A stretch of 64,000 nucleotides of DNA from Mermis nigrescens (Eukaryota > Nematoda > Enoplea > Mermithida > Mermithidae), in contig JAVLUZ010000695.1 of the NCBI GenBank assembly GCA_036768485.1, positions 145,001 through 209,000 on the forward strand, in the 5' to 3' direction. Shown piece by piece: positions 13,472-25,549 of the stretch. A program made the position numbers and the translations under genes. Below the pieces are notes generated by a model. That model did no database searches and had not been told where the DNA came from. It saw only the letters and a program-made list of their open reading frames with translations. Each line of letters opens with the position of its first letter. Position 1 is the first letter of the stretch.

Positions 13472-13498
13472 AGCTAGATCGGCGTACGAATCATCCAT
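13472..13498 (-). CDS. Gene B, probable start exon (MDDSYADLA)
   Basis: An ATG at 13498 opens nine codons, MDDSYADLA, and is followed directly by a strong donor GTGAGT in phase 0. The exon is tiny, so support is mainly the donor, the strand and the agreement with downstream exons. The sequence ATCTAGCTGT at this donor is repeated at the acceptor of exon 2. Confidence 0.35.
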
Positions 13499-13499
13499 G

Positions 13500-14680
13500 T
13501 TTAACACGATTTCTGACGTTAATTCTAATTAGGTTAATGGCGATTCAGTTAACCTTTATCTAAACATAGAAAAAGCATGTATAAAAAACAGAAAAAAACA
13601 ATCAGTATGAATAAACAACGCTTGAATTTTAATATGACCCGACCTGAATTCAATTTTGAATAGTACTTTAGTTACTGAAAATTAGGCTCTTACAGAAAAG
13701 AATTAAAAATACTATAAAAACTGGATTAGTATTAGTAGAGCAAGAGGACCTACGAGATTATATCTCAGAGCCTACGATTTAACAGCATTATCAATGTTGA
13801 AATCCTCACTTTATTCACAATGTTTAATTTACTACTTAACGTTACCTAGTTTAGATGCATACCCTAAGAATGATTTATAAGCTGTATGTGTCGACATATC
13901 CATGACTGAATTGAATGAATATTTATTAAAATTTACCTAAATTCGCACACTTAAACCAGATACATGCGTTTCGTCAAAACTATGTAATTACGCGCATTAG
14001 GTCAAATATCAATAAATAATTGGAATTTTATCCTTAAGAATCTTTATCACCTCTTTACCGACCATTGTTATCGAACAATAAGTGATAATGGCGCATTTCT
14101 ATGTACACCAAAATTTGAAGATCTCGAGAATTAATGGATGGTTTTGATCAGAATGCTTTCTTGCCCGGAAGGGCCACATTCCCTGGCAGGAAAATTTAAG
14201 CTATGGCTATGCTGTATTAGGTAAATTTTCAAACATTCAAAAATTGGATTGAACTGCAACAGGAGCGGATCTAGGATTTTCTTAAAGGGGGAGGTGGGGG
14301 CAATAACCCGACATTTTCAAAATTAGTCAAAAATAGATCAGAAATTCGCCCTTCACGCGCAAAATAGGGATTTTCGGCGTTTTATATTGTCTACTCATAC
14401 TTACTATTGAGCTGAAATTCGGTAACAAGGAAGGTAAAAAGCAGAAGCAATATTCATCGAAATGAAGTATCTTACCCGTCAATATAGAATAAAAATTCTA
14501 CTAATTCTACGAAAATTTTCAGATTCTACTAAGTTCTTCTGAAAATTTTAGGATTCTACTGCATTATACTAAACAGCCTGAGATTCTACCGAAAATTCCA
14601 CTAAAGATGTCATTCTACTTCTGCTGCAACAAAAAAATTTGTATTCTAAATTCTGGTAGAATTCTAATGCACCTAGAATG
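13500..14680. other. No gene recognised
   Basis: Region upstream of the putative gene B start exon. It would hold the promoter and 5' UTR if that start is right, but no core promoter element stands out. A weak transposon-like start (GGAGCGGATCTAGGATTTTC) lies at 14262. Confidence 0.4.
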
Positions 14681-14689
14681 GCATGCACC

Positions 14690-15160
14690 GTTTTTTTCTA
14701 CTTTTTGGTCTATTTGTCAAACAAAATTTTGGGAAATGGAAAAAAATTTTGGACTTGGTTGGCATTTGTAAAAAATTTTTGTAATGTTAGAATGCGTTTT
14801 AGACAGGTAAAACTCCAAAATTTTTCGGCGCTTCGCGCCGAATTGATTTAATTCTTACTTGTTATTAATGTTCAAGCCGCGCCGCGCCAATTGCAGCATT
14901 TTTATCGACAATCTGGTCTAGAGCTTCACTGCGAATGAAAATCCTTTATTTTCTGCACGGATCAGTTAATTTTTTGTAATGCAAAAATGCGTTTTAGAGA
15001 GCTAAAATTTCAAAATTTTCTGGCGCTTCGCGCCATTTGATAAATTATAGTTTTTATTGTCGAAAGCGACTTCAGAATTGGCTAAAATGATTTACTGAAG
15101 GAAAGAAATTCAAGTTTTAACAGATATAACGTATATTGATCGTGATATTTCTAGTAGAGC
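14690..15160. repeat. Segmental duplication copy 1, left part
   Basis: Matches 21745-22405 (shared TTTTTGGTCTATTTGTCAA, GCAGCATTTTTATCGACAAT, GCGACTTCAGAATTGGCTAA). Copy 1 resumes at 17876-18060 after the hAT-5 insertion. Confidence 0.8.
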
Positions 15161-15306
15161 CAGTGATCGGACCGAGGCCTCGGCCTCGGCAAGCCTCGGC
15201 GTTTTTGGAGTCTCGGCCTCGGCGCCGAGGGCAAAGCTAAAAAGTGCCGAGGCGCCGAGGGTTAAAATCAAATTTGAATAAGTTTAATATATCCGTTGAA
15301 TATTAA

Positions 15307-15536
15307 CTATTTAGAATACATCTGCAGTACACAGGCTATTTTTTACCTATAGACTTTTCTTATGGTTTTACTCGCGTACCCAGTTACACCAAGTTACATA
15401 CAGCAGAGTGCCGATTTATTAATTTAGAATACATCTGCAGTACACAGGCTATTTTTTACATATAGACTTTTCTTATGGTTTTACTCGCGTACCCAGTTAC
15501 ACCAAGTTACATACAGCAAAGTGCCGATTTATTATT
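15307..15536. repeat. Tandem duplication, 115-bp unit x2
   Basis: Two nearly identical copies (15307-15421, 15422-15536) of a unit running from TTTAGAATACATCTGCAGTA to AGTGCCGATTTATTA, differing at only a few positions. Confidence 0.9.
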
Positions 15537-15579
15537 CATGTCATGACTTAGTTTTAATTCTCATGCTCGCTACATGGAT

Positions 15580-16210
15580 CGGAAACACACATTCCCAAAG
15601 GGGGGGGGGTGAGGGAGGGTTATAACCCTCCTCTCAAGGTACAAGACTCAAGTCACTGTCAGACGATTTTTGGTGCAAACCTTTTGAATAATTTTTGAAG
15701 TTAATTTTTACTATGGCAAAAGTGCAGCTAACTATTAGAATTTCACGAAGTGATACAGTATTTTTGAATGTGAGCAAGAGTAAATAGACAAATTATCACT
15801 ATGAAGCATGCATGCAACAGCTAAAAATTTTTGTAAGCGGCTCCTTGGCATACATGTAACGACTTGAAATTTCGGGTAGGGGGTCCCTGACCATTTTTAG
15901 AAGGAGGGGGATTAGCGACTCTAATCTTATGTCAGAAATGGCAAAAACACCTAAAAATAGCCAACAAAGCGCAAATTTTCGCCAAAAGTGGGGAGGGTGG
16001 GTTGACGTTGGAGGGAAGGGTGTGGGGGAGGATGTCCAACCCTGGGTAAATGGGGAATTTCCCAAACCCCCTGTTACACGTTTGGTTTTCGGCCATTTTT
16101 ATGGGAGAGGGGGTAAATGATCACAAATTTTCGGCCGAAAATCGCAAAAATGCACCTAAAAAAGGCCAATAAATGCAGGTTTTGCCAAAAATCAATTTCG
16201 GCTCGTGCAT
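15580..16210. repeat. Inverted duplicate of 19850-20420
   Basis: Segments such as TATTAGAATTTCACGAAGTG (15735) and the C/G-run region near 15600 recur as reverse complements at 20275 and 20400. The intervening 15840-16130 part is the M3 family. Together they form a diverged inverted repeat about 4 kb apart. Confidence 0.65.
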
Positions 16211-16749
16211 TTGTGGAGCCATTTTTATACAATGTTAAAATAATTTCTTGGACAAAGTGATATTTATTACATCGTTTTTCAGTATATTTTAAGAAATTTC
16301 AAAAAATTTTCGGCGCTTCGCGCAAAATATCGCTAATATACTGTATTTAGACTGAAGCAGGGGAAATAAACACTCCAAAATCAATTTTTGTGTAATCTAG
16401 GCATCTTTTATGCAGATTTAAAAATGTTTTGTATCTATTTATACTGTTTTTAAAAATTTTATGCAAAATAAGTACTATTTAATAACTTTGCACTTTTTTG
16501 CCGTTCAAAGAAAAAATTGACTAATTTATCCTGATGTTGCATTGGATTTCTACGCACAGTAGTGCTTATTACAAGATTTAATTGGCATATTACAATATCT
16601 GTAATATTTCTGATTTTGTAGTACAAGTTGTTTTAGCTTTCTCAGTCGAATTTTATGTGTAAATTCCATCAAAAGCTGATAAAAATTTCAGCGCTTCGCG
16701 CCGAACTAATATTATCAACTAAATTCAAGCCGAGTTATCACATTTAGGG

Positions 16750-17240
16750 CCACGTTTTTTTGTATTCGGCAAAGATTTTTCATAATGTACAGAATCTTTT
16801 CAGGACCATCTACATACACAAAGATTTTTGGAGAGACAAAACTGTAAAAAGGTTTAAAATTTCGAAAATTTTCGGCGCATCAGTAATTGTCTGTCCTATA
16901 TATACCTTTAAAATAGTAGAATTTGCATTTAGAATGGAAAAATGTCAAATATTCAGAAACCCAGGAATTAGCTAAGATACACTACCAGAGGTCGAAAAAC
17001 CCTGTTTAACCACACTAAATCGCTACTGTACAATACTATAATAGTACACAGAAATTTGCATTTACAAAATGTTCAAAGACTTTTGGATACCATCTATGCA
17101 CACGTAAAAAAGTATCTTGCACAGAAAAACACTGTTTAGGACTGCATGCCAGTTGCAGGTCACACACTGGCAGTATGTAAAAATGTGTATGTTTAAAAAT
17201 ATATTTATATAAAATATCTACAAAAATTTGTTCGCTCATA
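16750..17240. repeat. Dispersed repeat M5
   Basis: Family recognised by TTTGTACA-rich words, ACTGTTTAGG and CAGTATGTAAAAATGTGTAT. Relatives are at 18990-19700 (partly inverted), 30030-30470 and 44160-44450. GGCGC palindromes sit at the margins of several copies. Confidence 0.6.
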
Positions 17241-18080
17241 CAAAGACACTACTTAATTTACTGGTCCCCCATTTTGGGATTTCACCCTTCCCTCATCTCT
17301 GGACCTTGGGAAACTATGACCGGAAAGTACAGTGCAGTTTCCGTCATATTGCCTGCCACACCAGAATTGGATGACTGAAAAACGTGTTTAAATATGCATT
17401 ACTGCAAAAGCGAGCACAACAATGGCTACAGTTCTGTCTTTACTTATCTTATTTCGTTTGTTCGTTTATTTCTTTGACACTGTTTTCTTATTTATAGTAA
17501 TAAAAGTTTTTAAGTGCTTGTTCAGCCATATTTTTTTATAAACTTTTCCAAGTCTTCATCAAAGGCAACTTGTTAAATTAAGTATGTTTTCCTGCTGCTG
17601 ACTTTATTCAATAAATCCTTCACACATTTAATCAACTATTATTGAAAATAAAAATGCATTGTTTGACATTCAATAAAGTGTTTAATATTTCGATTATTCT
17701 CTAGCTCATGTGCACACAAAATATTCTAAGAGTACTATTTATGGGTATAGGTATATAAGCTTGACCCTCGGCATTACCCTCGGCCTCAGCCTCGGCCTTG
17801 GCCGAGGCAAGGATTTTAAGTCGCCTCGGCCTCGGCCGAGGCAGGGTCCAAAAAGTACCCTCGGTCCGATCACTGAGTAGAGCGCGAAATTTTTTTACAA
17901 GAAGTGCATCAAACACCGCTATTACATGTGTACATGGGATTTTCTTCTTAAAAAACACTGATTTTCTAACACAAGCGCTCTATTTTTAACGTTTTTAGAC
18001 CTCCAAAAGACGTGGGGAAAAGGGTGGAAAAAGTGGAAACAAAATTTGGGTCTGGTCCTATAGGTAATGTCATGGCAACC

Positions 18081-18337
18081 ACACCTGGGCGTGGGGGTGG
18101 GGGGGTTTGGGAGGCATATATCCCCCCCCGATAAACCAAAATACCCCCATAAATTAAATACCCGCCCCCGAATTCAATTTTTGAAACTTTTTTCGTTTTT
18201 TTCGCAATTTTTGATGCCAATAGATAGTGCTCGATGAGAAACGTCGAAAAATGGTGTTTTTTGCCATACCACCACTTTTAAGGCCATTTTTTGACCTTTG
18301 AAAAATCTTGCACCCCCTGAATTCTCTTGCTGCCCAC
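18081..18337. repeat. Dispersed repeat M1, forward copy
   Basis: Begins CACCTGGGCGTGGGGGTGGG and ends TCTCTTGCTGCCCAC. The right end is cut by the hAT-4 insertion, whose TSD CTGCCCAC is made of M1 sequence. Confidence 0.8.
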
Positions 18338-18989
18338 TAGTGATCGACCGGGGCCCCGGCCCCGCAATCCCCAGCCATTTTTGGCATCCCCGGCCCGGCC
18401 GGGGCAAGGTCAAAAATGGCCAGAATGAGGAAAAATTAAGTGTGATTAGTATTTTACACAGGCTGCAATACTGCCAGTTATTTATCAATGGGCAAGTGTT
18501 AATTTTGAGAACTGTACTGATTCGACCATATGTACATATAGTTACTTAGTCCTTGTTATAACTTTGCTACTGTGCTTTTACTGAATAAATGTTCAGGAAA
18601 ATCAGCATGTTTTAAATTCCTCCGTTTAACTTATTAAACCAAGTGCTACTTTTATCTCATTCATTCATAGCTAGTGGCTAAAAGATCTAGAGTTGACAAA
18701 TACGTTCTATTTATAGTTGGACATTGTACGTTTTCAAAAAAATATTTTTACAAAACACACTTTTAAATTTAATTGAATAGGAACCGCCTGCTTCAAAACG
18801 CGCTTCTTGTGTTATAGTTATTAGGACGGAAGTTAATTATAGGCGAATGTAAACTGCGCTGCAGAATTGCGTTCGATCCGATAAACTAACTATGTCTCGA
18901 ATAGTTTTCCAAGGTCCTCAGTTGAGGGAGGGGTGGAATCCCAAATTGGGGGACCAGTAAATTAAGTGGTGTACTATTATTAGCCGACA

Positions 18990-19700
18990 CTATTTTTTTG
19001 TACGAGCTTCTTTGTGCTTGTACAAAGATCTCAGAAAAGGTCTTTGAATGAGCTAACAAATTTTTGTGGCTATATTATAATAAATATATTTTTAAACATA
19101 TATACACATTTTTGCATACTACCAGTATATATGTGACCTGAGACCGGCATGCAGTCAACAGTGTTTTTTGTACAATGTTCCTTTGTACATGAACAAAGAT
19201 GGTATCCAAAAGTATTTGTACATTTTGTACATGCAAATTTTTGTGTACTATAATATAATACAGTAGCGACTTTAGTGTGGTAAAACAGGGTTTTCAATCT
19301 TTGGTAGTGTATTTTAGCTAATTTCTGGGTTTCTGACACCAAAAATTACTAAAAATTGTCTCAGAAAAATTTGACATTTTACCATTCTAAATGCAAATTC
19401 TGCCATTTAAAGATATGTAGGACAAACAATTACTCATTTTGGCGCTAAGCAACGAAAATTTTTGGGAATTTCACACCTTTTTACAGTTTTTGTCTTTCCA
19501 AAAATCTTTGTACATTTTGTACACACAAATTTTGGGTGCTATAATATGGTACAGTAGCGATTTTAGTGTGGTAAAAACAGAGTTGTTCGACTTTTGGGAG
19601 TGTATTTCAGCTAATTTTTGGGTCTCTAAGTGCAAAAATGACTAAGAATTGTCTTAAAACAGCGAGAAGCGCCGAAAAATTTAACATTTTTCCTTTTGAA
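18990..19700. repeat. Dispersed repeat M5, tandem or inverted copies
   Basis: Contains CAGTAGCGACTTTAGTGTGG (19262) and a similar CAGTAGCGATTTTAGTGTGG (19552), each followed by a GGTAGTGTATTT-type segment: two adjacent copies of M5. GC-palindrome variants are at about 19448, 19660 and 19755. Confidence 0.6.
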
Positions 19701-20445
19701 ATGCGATTCCTGCCATTATAAAGATATATATAGAACACACAATAACTCATTCCGGCGCAAAGCTCCGAAACGCTTTGACGTTTTGGCGTTTTTAGCTCAA
19801 TTTTAGGTGCATTTCAACGTATATCTGCTGCTCAAAAAATTTTCAAAAAGGGTTTGGGGGTGGCGCCCCAACCCCCGCCCTCCCCCTCAATCCGCGCCTG
19901 AGTGGCTGAAGCCACTCACCCCCTTCCCCTGAAGATGGCCGAGAAATATACATGTAACAGGGGTTTGGGCCATCCCCCATCCACTCTTTGAAGCCCTGAA
20001 TTTCCTTGAAAGTCAAAAAATATTTAACCACCCTCCCACATTTTTGGCGAAAATTTGCGCTTTTTTGGCTATTTTTATGTGTTTTTATCATTTTGGATAT
20101 AATTGGAGTCAACTAATCTCCTCCTTCTAAAAGGGGTCAGGGACCCCTACCCGAGATTTCCAGCCATCACGTACATATATACTGAGGAACCCTCATAAAA
20201 TTTTGAGCGATTAAATGCATGTTTTATAGTTATAGTTTATCTATATACTCTTGATCACATTCAAAAATACTGTATCACTTCGTGAAATTCTAATAGTTAG
20301 GTACACTTTTGCCATACTGAAAAATTAAGTTCAAAAAATTCAAAAGGTTTTCACTAAAAATCGTGTGACAGTGACGTGTGTCTTGGACCCTGAGGGGAGT
20401 AATAATACCCCCCTCACCCCTATAGGACTATGTGATGCCTCATTT

Positions 20446-21393
20446 ATTACATACAGGCCCGTATCCAGGGGGATAAGGGACACGTGCCCCCCCTGAAATT
20501 AAATCTGAAGATAATTTTTTCCTTTACTCCCCCTTTGGTATTTTGGTAAAAATTGCAAAAACTTTTCGGCGCTTCAGCGCCGAACTCATGTTATTAAGCT
20601 AATAATGAAGGTTAGTGTTTTGTGTTTATATGATATTTTGTTCACGAAAGTTAAAATAGCTCCGTTGCGCACCTCCTACTTCATTTCACATTGCTCTTTC
20701 TTTTAAGATTGCTTGCTGCCGTAAACTGACAGCTAACATAAAACGCAATCGTCAATTTACAATGGTTGAAATTTGTTAAGTGAAAACCACAAGGTTCAGC
20801 AGACTGTATGTGTATGTGTGTGTTGTGTGTGTGCATGGTCAAGCTCGCTCAGTCATACTGCATAATATGAACTGAAAAAGAGGTGTATTATGCAAAGCAT
20901 TACTTTCACTCATCTCATCCTACACTGTTTTTATTATTTTTACTTTTAGTAGAATGGATAGGATTCACTTTTTGTCATGACTAACAAATTAATTAAAAAC
21001 TACTTATTAACAAAATTCCAATGGAGAAATCCTAGCATAGTACTTCTACAGAATAGTGATTTTTATGACGTTATCAAGACATATTAACGCTTGTATCTCT
21101 GCCCAAGTGGGAGCAATACCGTCCTAAGCAGGAGCGAAATCGACCTAGGCAGGAGTAATACCACCAACATAAACCTACAAAATTACAGAGTTTGAAAAAA
21201 ATCAATAACCATAAATCACTACTCTGTAGAAGTGCCCCTGGATGTAGTCAACATTCTCATCATTTATGTTGCCATTTCTTGAAAGAATTTGCGAAATTCA
21301 TCCTTTGGTCCCCCCTTATGTTTTTTTTAAAAATTTTGGTAGTGTGTGCCCCCCCCCCCGAAACAAAATCCTGGATGCGGGCCTGATTACATA
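20446..21393. mobile_element. Non-autonomous hAT-6, copy 1
   Basis: The element spans 20454-21385 (932 bp). TIR CAGGCCCGTATCCAGG (right end has one change), with a perfect 8-bp TSD ATTACATA (20446-20453, 21386-21393). It is nearly identical to copy 2 at 24607-25541. No open frame of note, so it is a MITE-like element mobilised in trans. It interrupts the coding remnant of hAT-4. Confidence 0.93.
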
Positions 21394-21518
21394 CAATACC
21401 TATTCTGCCCAATCGCTACAGCAGCAGTAGCAGTAGTGAAGATTCAAATGATATAGAATGTGTTCATAGCAGCAACATAGAATTTATTGATGATCCAGGC
21501 AATGAAACACTGGACTAA
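21394..21518 (+). pseudogene. Remnant of hAT-4 coding sequence (acidic tail)
   Basis: Open to TAA at 21516-21518, encoding PNRYSSSSSSEDSNDIECV and IEFIDDPGNETLD. The frame is open back through the insertion site of hAT-6 to ATG CCT CAT at about 20436, so the frame predates that insertion. It lies about 215 bp inside the right TIR, a position that suits a transposase C-terminus. No catalytic part is seen. Confidence 0.4.
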
Positions 21519-21744
21519 ATTTGTTTCTTGTGACATAAATAGTAATAAAACTTGATATGAAAAGGCTCAACTAACTTTGCGCTTGCCATTTACTACTGAA
21601 TAGAGCAGTCGCTCATTATTTCTCTTCCTATGCCTACCCCAAGTATGTGTCATGCAATAATATTTTCCTTGTCTGACCCCGGCCAACCCCGGCCCCAGCC
21701 ACGGCCAAAAAAGTTGCCCCGGTCGATCACTACTGCCCATCACC

Positions 21745-22590
21745 ATTTTTTTTCCATTTTTTGGTCTATTTGTCAACCAAAATTTTAGTAAATGGAAAAA
21801 ACTTTTGGGCTTGGTTGGCATTTGTGGAAAATTTTTGTAATATTAAAAATGCGTTTTAGAGAGGTAAAACTGCAAAAAAATTTTTGGTTGATTAAATTTT
21901 CACTAGTTTAGTTAGCAATACCTAGTTAAGCCGCACCAGCGCCAATTGCAGCATTTTTATCGACAATCTGGTCCTGGGACTTCACTACGATTGAAAATCC
22001 TTACCTTCTGCACGGATTTGGTTAGTTTTTGTAATGCAAAAATGCTTTTTAGAGATTCAAAATTTCAAAATTTTCTGGCACTCCGCACTATTTGATAAAT
22101 TATAGTTTTAATTTTACATTCAAATCTAGATTAATTGATGTTGACTTATCCAAATTTATTATAGGGCGGGCTTAAATCGTCATTTTCATGACTCGCTCAT
22201 CGCCTTTTGCTGTACGCTTTTATTCTTTTGACCGTACGTTTTATTACTCTTTTACATCTTTCGTATTGTCAGCGTTTCAGTAATAAATTATTTCATTCGT
22301 TCATTCAAATTGTCAAAAGCGACTTCAGAATTGGCTAAAATGCTTTATTGAAGGAAGGAAATTTGAGTTTCAACAGAAATAACGTATGCTGATCGTGATA
22401 TTTCTTGTAGAGCGCGAAATTTTTGTACAAAAAGTGCATCAAACACCGCTATTGCATGTGTACATAGGATTTTCTACTTAAAAAAACACTGATTTTTCAA
22501 CCCAGGCGCTCTATTTTTAATGTTTTTAGACCTCCAAAAAAGGTGGAAAAGGGTCGGGAAAAGTGGGGAAAAATTTTGGGTCCGGTCTAT
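21745..22590. repeat. Segmental duplication copy 2 (carries the empty hAT-5 site)
   Basis: Paralogous to 14690-15160 plus 17876-18060, without the hAT-5 insertion but with a separate insertion at about 22117-22312. Confidence 0.8.
22125..22315 (+). mobile_element. Retroposon-like insertion
   Basis: Extra sequence relative to segmental copy 1, bounded by CATTCAAAT on each side (9-bp direct repeats at about 22122 and 22304). Its 3' part repeats 6140-6250 and ends AATAAATTATTTCATTCGTT. A variable-length TSD with a shared 3' end suggests a truncated LINE or a SINE. Confidence 0.5.
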
Positions 22591-23590
22591 AATGTCAACC
22601 AAATCGCTGGAAAATAAATGGTGCGTATGATGGCAAGGTAACCACCTGACCTAGGCCCGGTTGCTCGACTCGACCATTAACTAATGTTTACCTTAACGTT
22701 AATGGTCACCTTAACGCAACCATTAATTAATGGTCGCGTTAAGTCCGATTTCCACCTTAACGGAACCATTAAAAAAATCGGGTTGCTCGACTCAACCATT
22801 AAGCCCGACTTTAAGGGAAGTCTAATGGTCGATTTAAATTTCGGTTGCTGGACTCCACCTTAGTGCAGCCATCAATTAAGGCTCAGTTTTTTAATGTCTA
22901 CCTTAAACCGGTTGCTCGACTAAAACCTTAATGCTCCCATTAAGCGTTTAATGGTTTCTTAAAGGTAAATTGGGTTGCTGGGCTTCACCTTAACGACTTT
23001 AATGGTTTTGTTAAGGTTCATTCTTTAAGGTAGGTCGAGAGCTACATTAACTAACTCATTGATTGTTTTTCACATTGAAAAATGGCGCTTCTTCCTATCG
23101 TTCCGATTTTTAATACAAGTTCTCGCCGATTCGAAGTCAAAAGAAGTCCTTTGACTAATTTCAATCCACGACGAATTTTATGACCGATTTAGATTTAGCA
23201 AGTTATCCTTAATACTAAAGATTTCATAACAATAATATTAGTTTATCCTTTTTTTCTAGTTGCAGACAAGGCAACTATGAGCTCTGCCATCTGACAATGC
23301 GAATTGCAGAAAAATGGCTGATACAAACCTCATCTTTACATAAATAGAAATTTTTTTGACTATTAAAATGTTCCAACTACATAATTTAATGACAATTTAA
23401 AAGCGGTTCTTATAGATACTTCATGTATGCAATTATCGTTTTTCACGAGTTAGCTCAATGATTACATTTCACACTTAAAAAGTAAAGCTTCTTTCATTAT
23501 TTTTTTATTTAATAATATGATACATGCTCGTCGATCCACTGTCAAATGGAATCCATTGGTTCATTTTAATGACAATAAATTTTAATAAAG

Positions 23591-24285
23591 ATTTTATTCA
23601 GGTATGGAAAAAACCCAGATTTGAAAATTTTGAATTTTGGGTTTTTGGTTTTTTTTGGTTTTTTGTGCTTTATTGGGGTTTTATTGGTTTTTTAATGGAA
23701 ATGACAACTAGAGCTACATAAAGTAGCTAGGCATACTCCAACAGCTGCAGGATACGAGACAAACAAAGAGCAACAACTTTATTCAGCTAACATTGAAATC
23801 CAACAACAAAATCGATCATTCACCGCGGTTGCCACATATATGTATTTATCTTCCTCTTCAATGCTCGAACATTACCAGAATTTAATCAAAAAATGCACTG
23901 GCTCTCAAAAAATATTAGGAAATAGAAAAATTGGTTGAACTCAGAAAAGTGTGGGCTATTGAGGTTGCTGAATAAAAGCGCCCTGTTTTGCAGCATGGAA
24001 TGGCAATGTGAACTAGGGGCTGAGATTTCCGAGCATGGCATTGTGTTGACCAGACTGAGGTTGTTTGGCCTTTACTAGTCGAAGGAACAGCATAAAGCAA
24101 ACAAAAAGAGATTGGAAATACAATTTGAATCACCTACAGTATTTATTTCAGTCTATTTGAAAAATTGGTGACCTGTGGATAAAAAACCCAAAACCAATGA
24201 TCTTTTGCACCCAAAAAACCCACAAAAAAACCCAAAAAACCTAGATTAAAAACAAATGCCCAGCCTTGCCAACTCTGATTTTATT
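23591..24285. mobile_element. hAT element hAT-7, nested
   Basis: The element spans 23599-24277. The right end reads CAGAGTTGGCAAGGCTGGG inward, the left CAGGTATGGAAAAAACCCAG. Perfect 8-bp TSD ATTTTATT (23591-23598, 24278-24285). Inner ends are rich in GGGTTTTTTGG and its complement. Removing it joins a short plus-strand open frame (about 23524-24438) without a shift, so it landed in a once-open sequence. Confidence 0.8.
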
Positions 24286-24598
24286 CGAGAACGAGTTTTT
24301 CAGTTAGCTCCTTCATTTTCTTTGGCTGTTGCCGAAAATGCGCTAAAATCAAAATTGTATGTCCCTATTTTTATGTTTCTATTTTTTTTTAAATTTCCAT
24401 ATCATCGCAAGCAACCAATTATGTTTTACCCAGACTAACGAGCGTTTTCATTTATATTCCTAATTAAGTGTATCGCTGTCACTGCAATCCATTATCAGCC
24501 GAATTCGAACCAACACCAAAAGTCATGCGTTAAAACAGTAAAATAAAAGAAAATTCGAATTTTAAATGACTATGGTTCTCAACGTTTTATATCTATGT

Positions 24599-25549
24599 AT
24601 CTTAACCAGGCCCGTATCCAGGGGGATAGGGGGGCACGTGCCCCCCCCCCCGAAATTAAATCTGAAGATAATTTTTTTCTTTACTCCCCCTTTGGTATTT
24701 TGGTAAAAATTGCAAAAACTTTTCAGCGCTTCGCGCCGAACTCATGTTATTAAGCTAATAATGAAGGTTAGTGTTTTGTGTTTATATGATATTTTGTTCA
24801 CGAAAGTTAAAATAGCTCCGTTGCGCACCTCCTACTTCATTTCACATTGCTCTTTCTTTTAAGATTGCTTGCTGCCGTAAACTGACACCTCACATAAAAC
24901 GCAATCGTCGATTTACAATGGTTGAAATTTGTTAAGTGAAAACCACAAGGTTCAGCAGACTGTATGTGTGTGTGTGTGTGTTGTGTGTGTGCATGGTCAA
25001 GCTCGCTCAGTCATACTGCATAATATGAACTGAAAAAGAGGTGTATTATGCAAAGCATTACTTTCACTCATCTCATCCTACACTGTTTTTATTATTTTTA
25101 CTTTTAGTAGAATGGATATGATTCACTTTTTGTCATGACTAAAAAATTAATTAAAAACTACTTATTAACAAAATTCCAATGGAGAAATCCTAGCTTAGTA
25201 CTTCTACAGAATAGTGATTTTTATGACGTTATCGAGACATATTAACGCTTGTATCTCCGCCCAAGTGGGAGCAATACCGTCCTAAGCGGGAGCGAAATCG
25301 ACCTAGGCGGGAGTAATACCACCAACATAAACCTACAAAATTACGAAGTTTGAAAAAATCAATAACCATAAATCACTACTCTGTAGAAGTGCCCCTGGTT
25401 GTAGTCAACATTCTCATCATTTTTGTTGCCCATTTCTTGAAAGAATTTGCGAAATTCATCCTTTGGCCCCCCTTATGTTTTTAAAAAATTTTGGTAGTGT
25501 GTGCCCCCCCCCCCCGAAACAAAATCCTGGATACGGGCCTGATCTTAAC
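24599..25549. mobile_element. Non-autonomous hAT-6, copy 2
   Basis: The element spans 24607-25541 (935 bp). TIR CAGGCCCGTATCCAGG, perfect 8-bp TSD ATCTTAAC (24599-24606, 25542-25549). Very similar along its length to 20454-21385, which points to recent mobility. Confidence 0.95.

Larger units (their letters stand above)
15153..17883. mobile_element. hAT element hAT-5 with CCTCGG ends and documented empty site
   Basis: The element spans 15161-17875. Perfect TIR CAGTGATCGGACCGAGG at both ends, with an 8-bp TSD AGTAGAGC (15153-15160, 17876-17883). Subterminal CCTCGG/GCCGAGG repeats lie at 15170-15260 and 17765-17865. The paralogous segment at 21745-22590 carries the uninterrupted site (ttgtagagcgcgaaat at about 22405). 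No transposase frame remains; the interior is filled by other repeats. Confidence 0.93.
18330..21740. mobile_element. hAT element hAT-4 with CCCCGG ends, inserted into an M1 repeat
   Basis: The element spans 18338-21732. TIR TAGTGATCGACCGGGGC, with TSD CTGCCCAC at 18330-18337 and CTGCCCAT at 21733-21740 (7 of 8 bases identical). Subterminal CCCCGGCC units occur at both ends. It contains a nested hAT (20454-21385) and a coding remnant with a Ser/Asp-rich tail near its right end. TIR sequence GATCGACCGG is shared with hAT-1, so the two are related. Confidence 0.85.

Noticed and set aside
18298..18549. Short frames across hAT-4 and M1 ends
   Set aside because: Composed of GC-rich transposon ends and repeat core; frames differ among copies.
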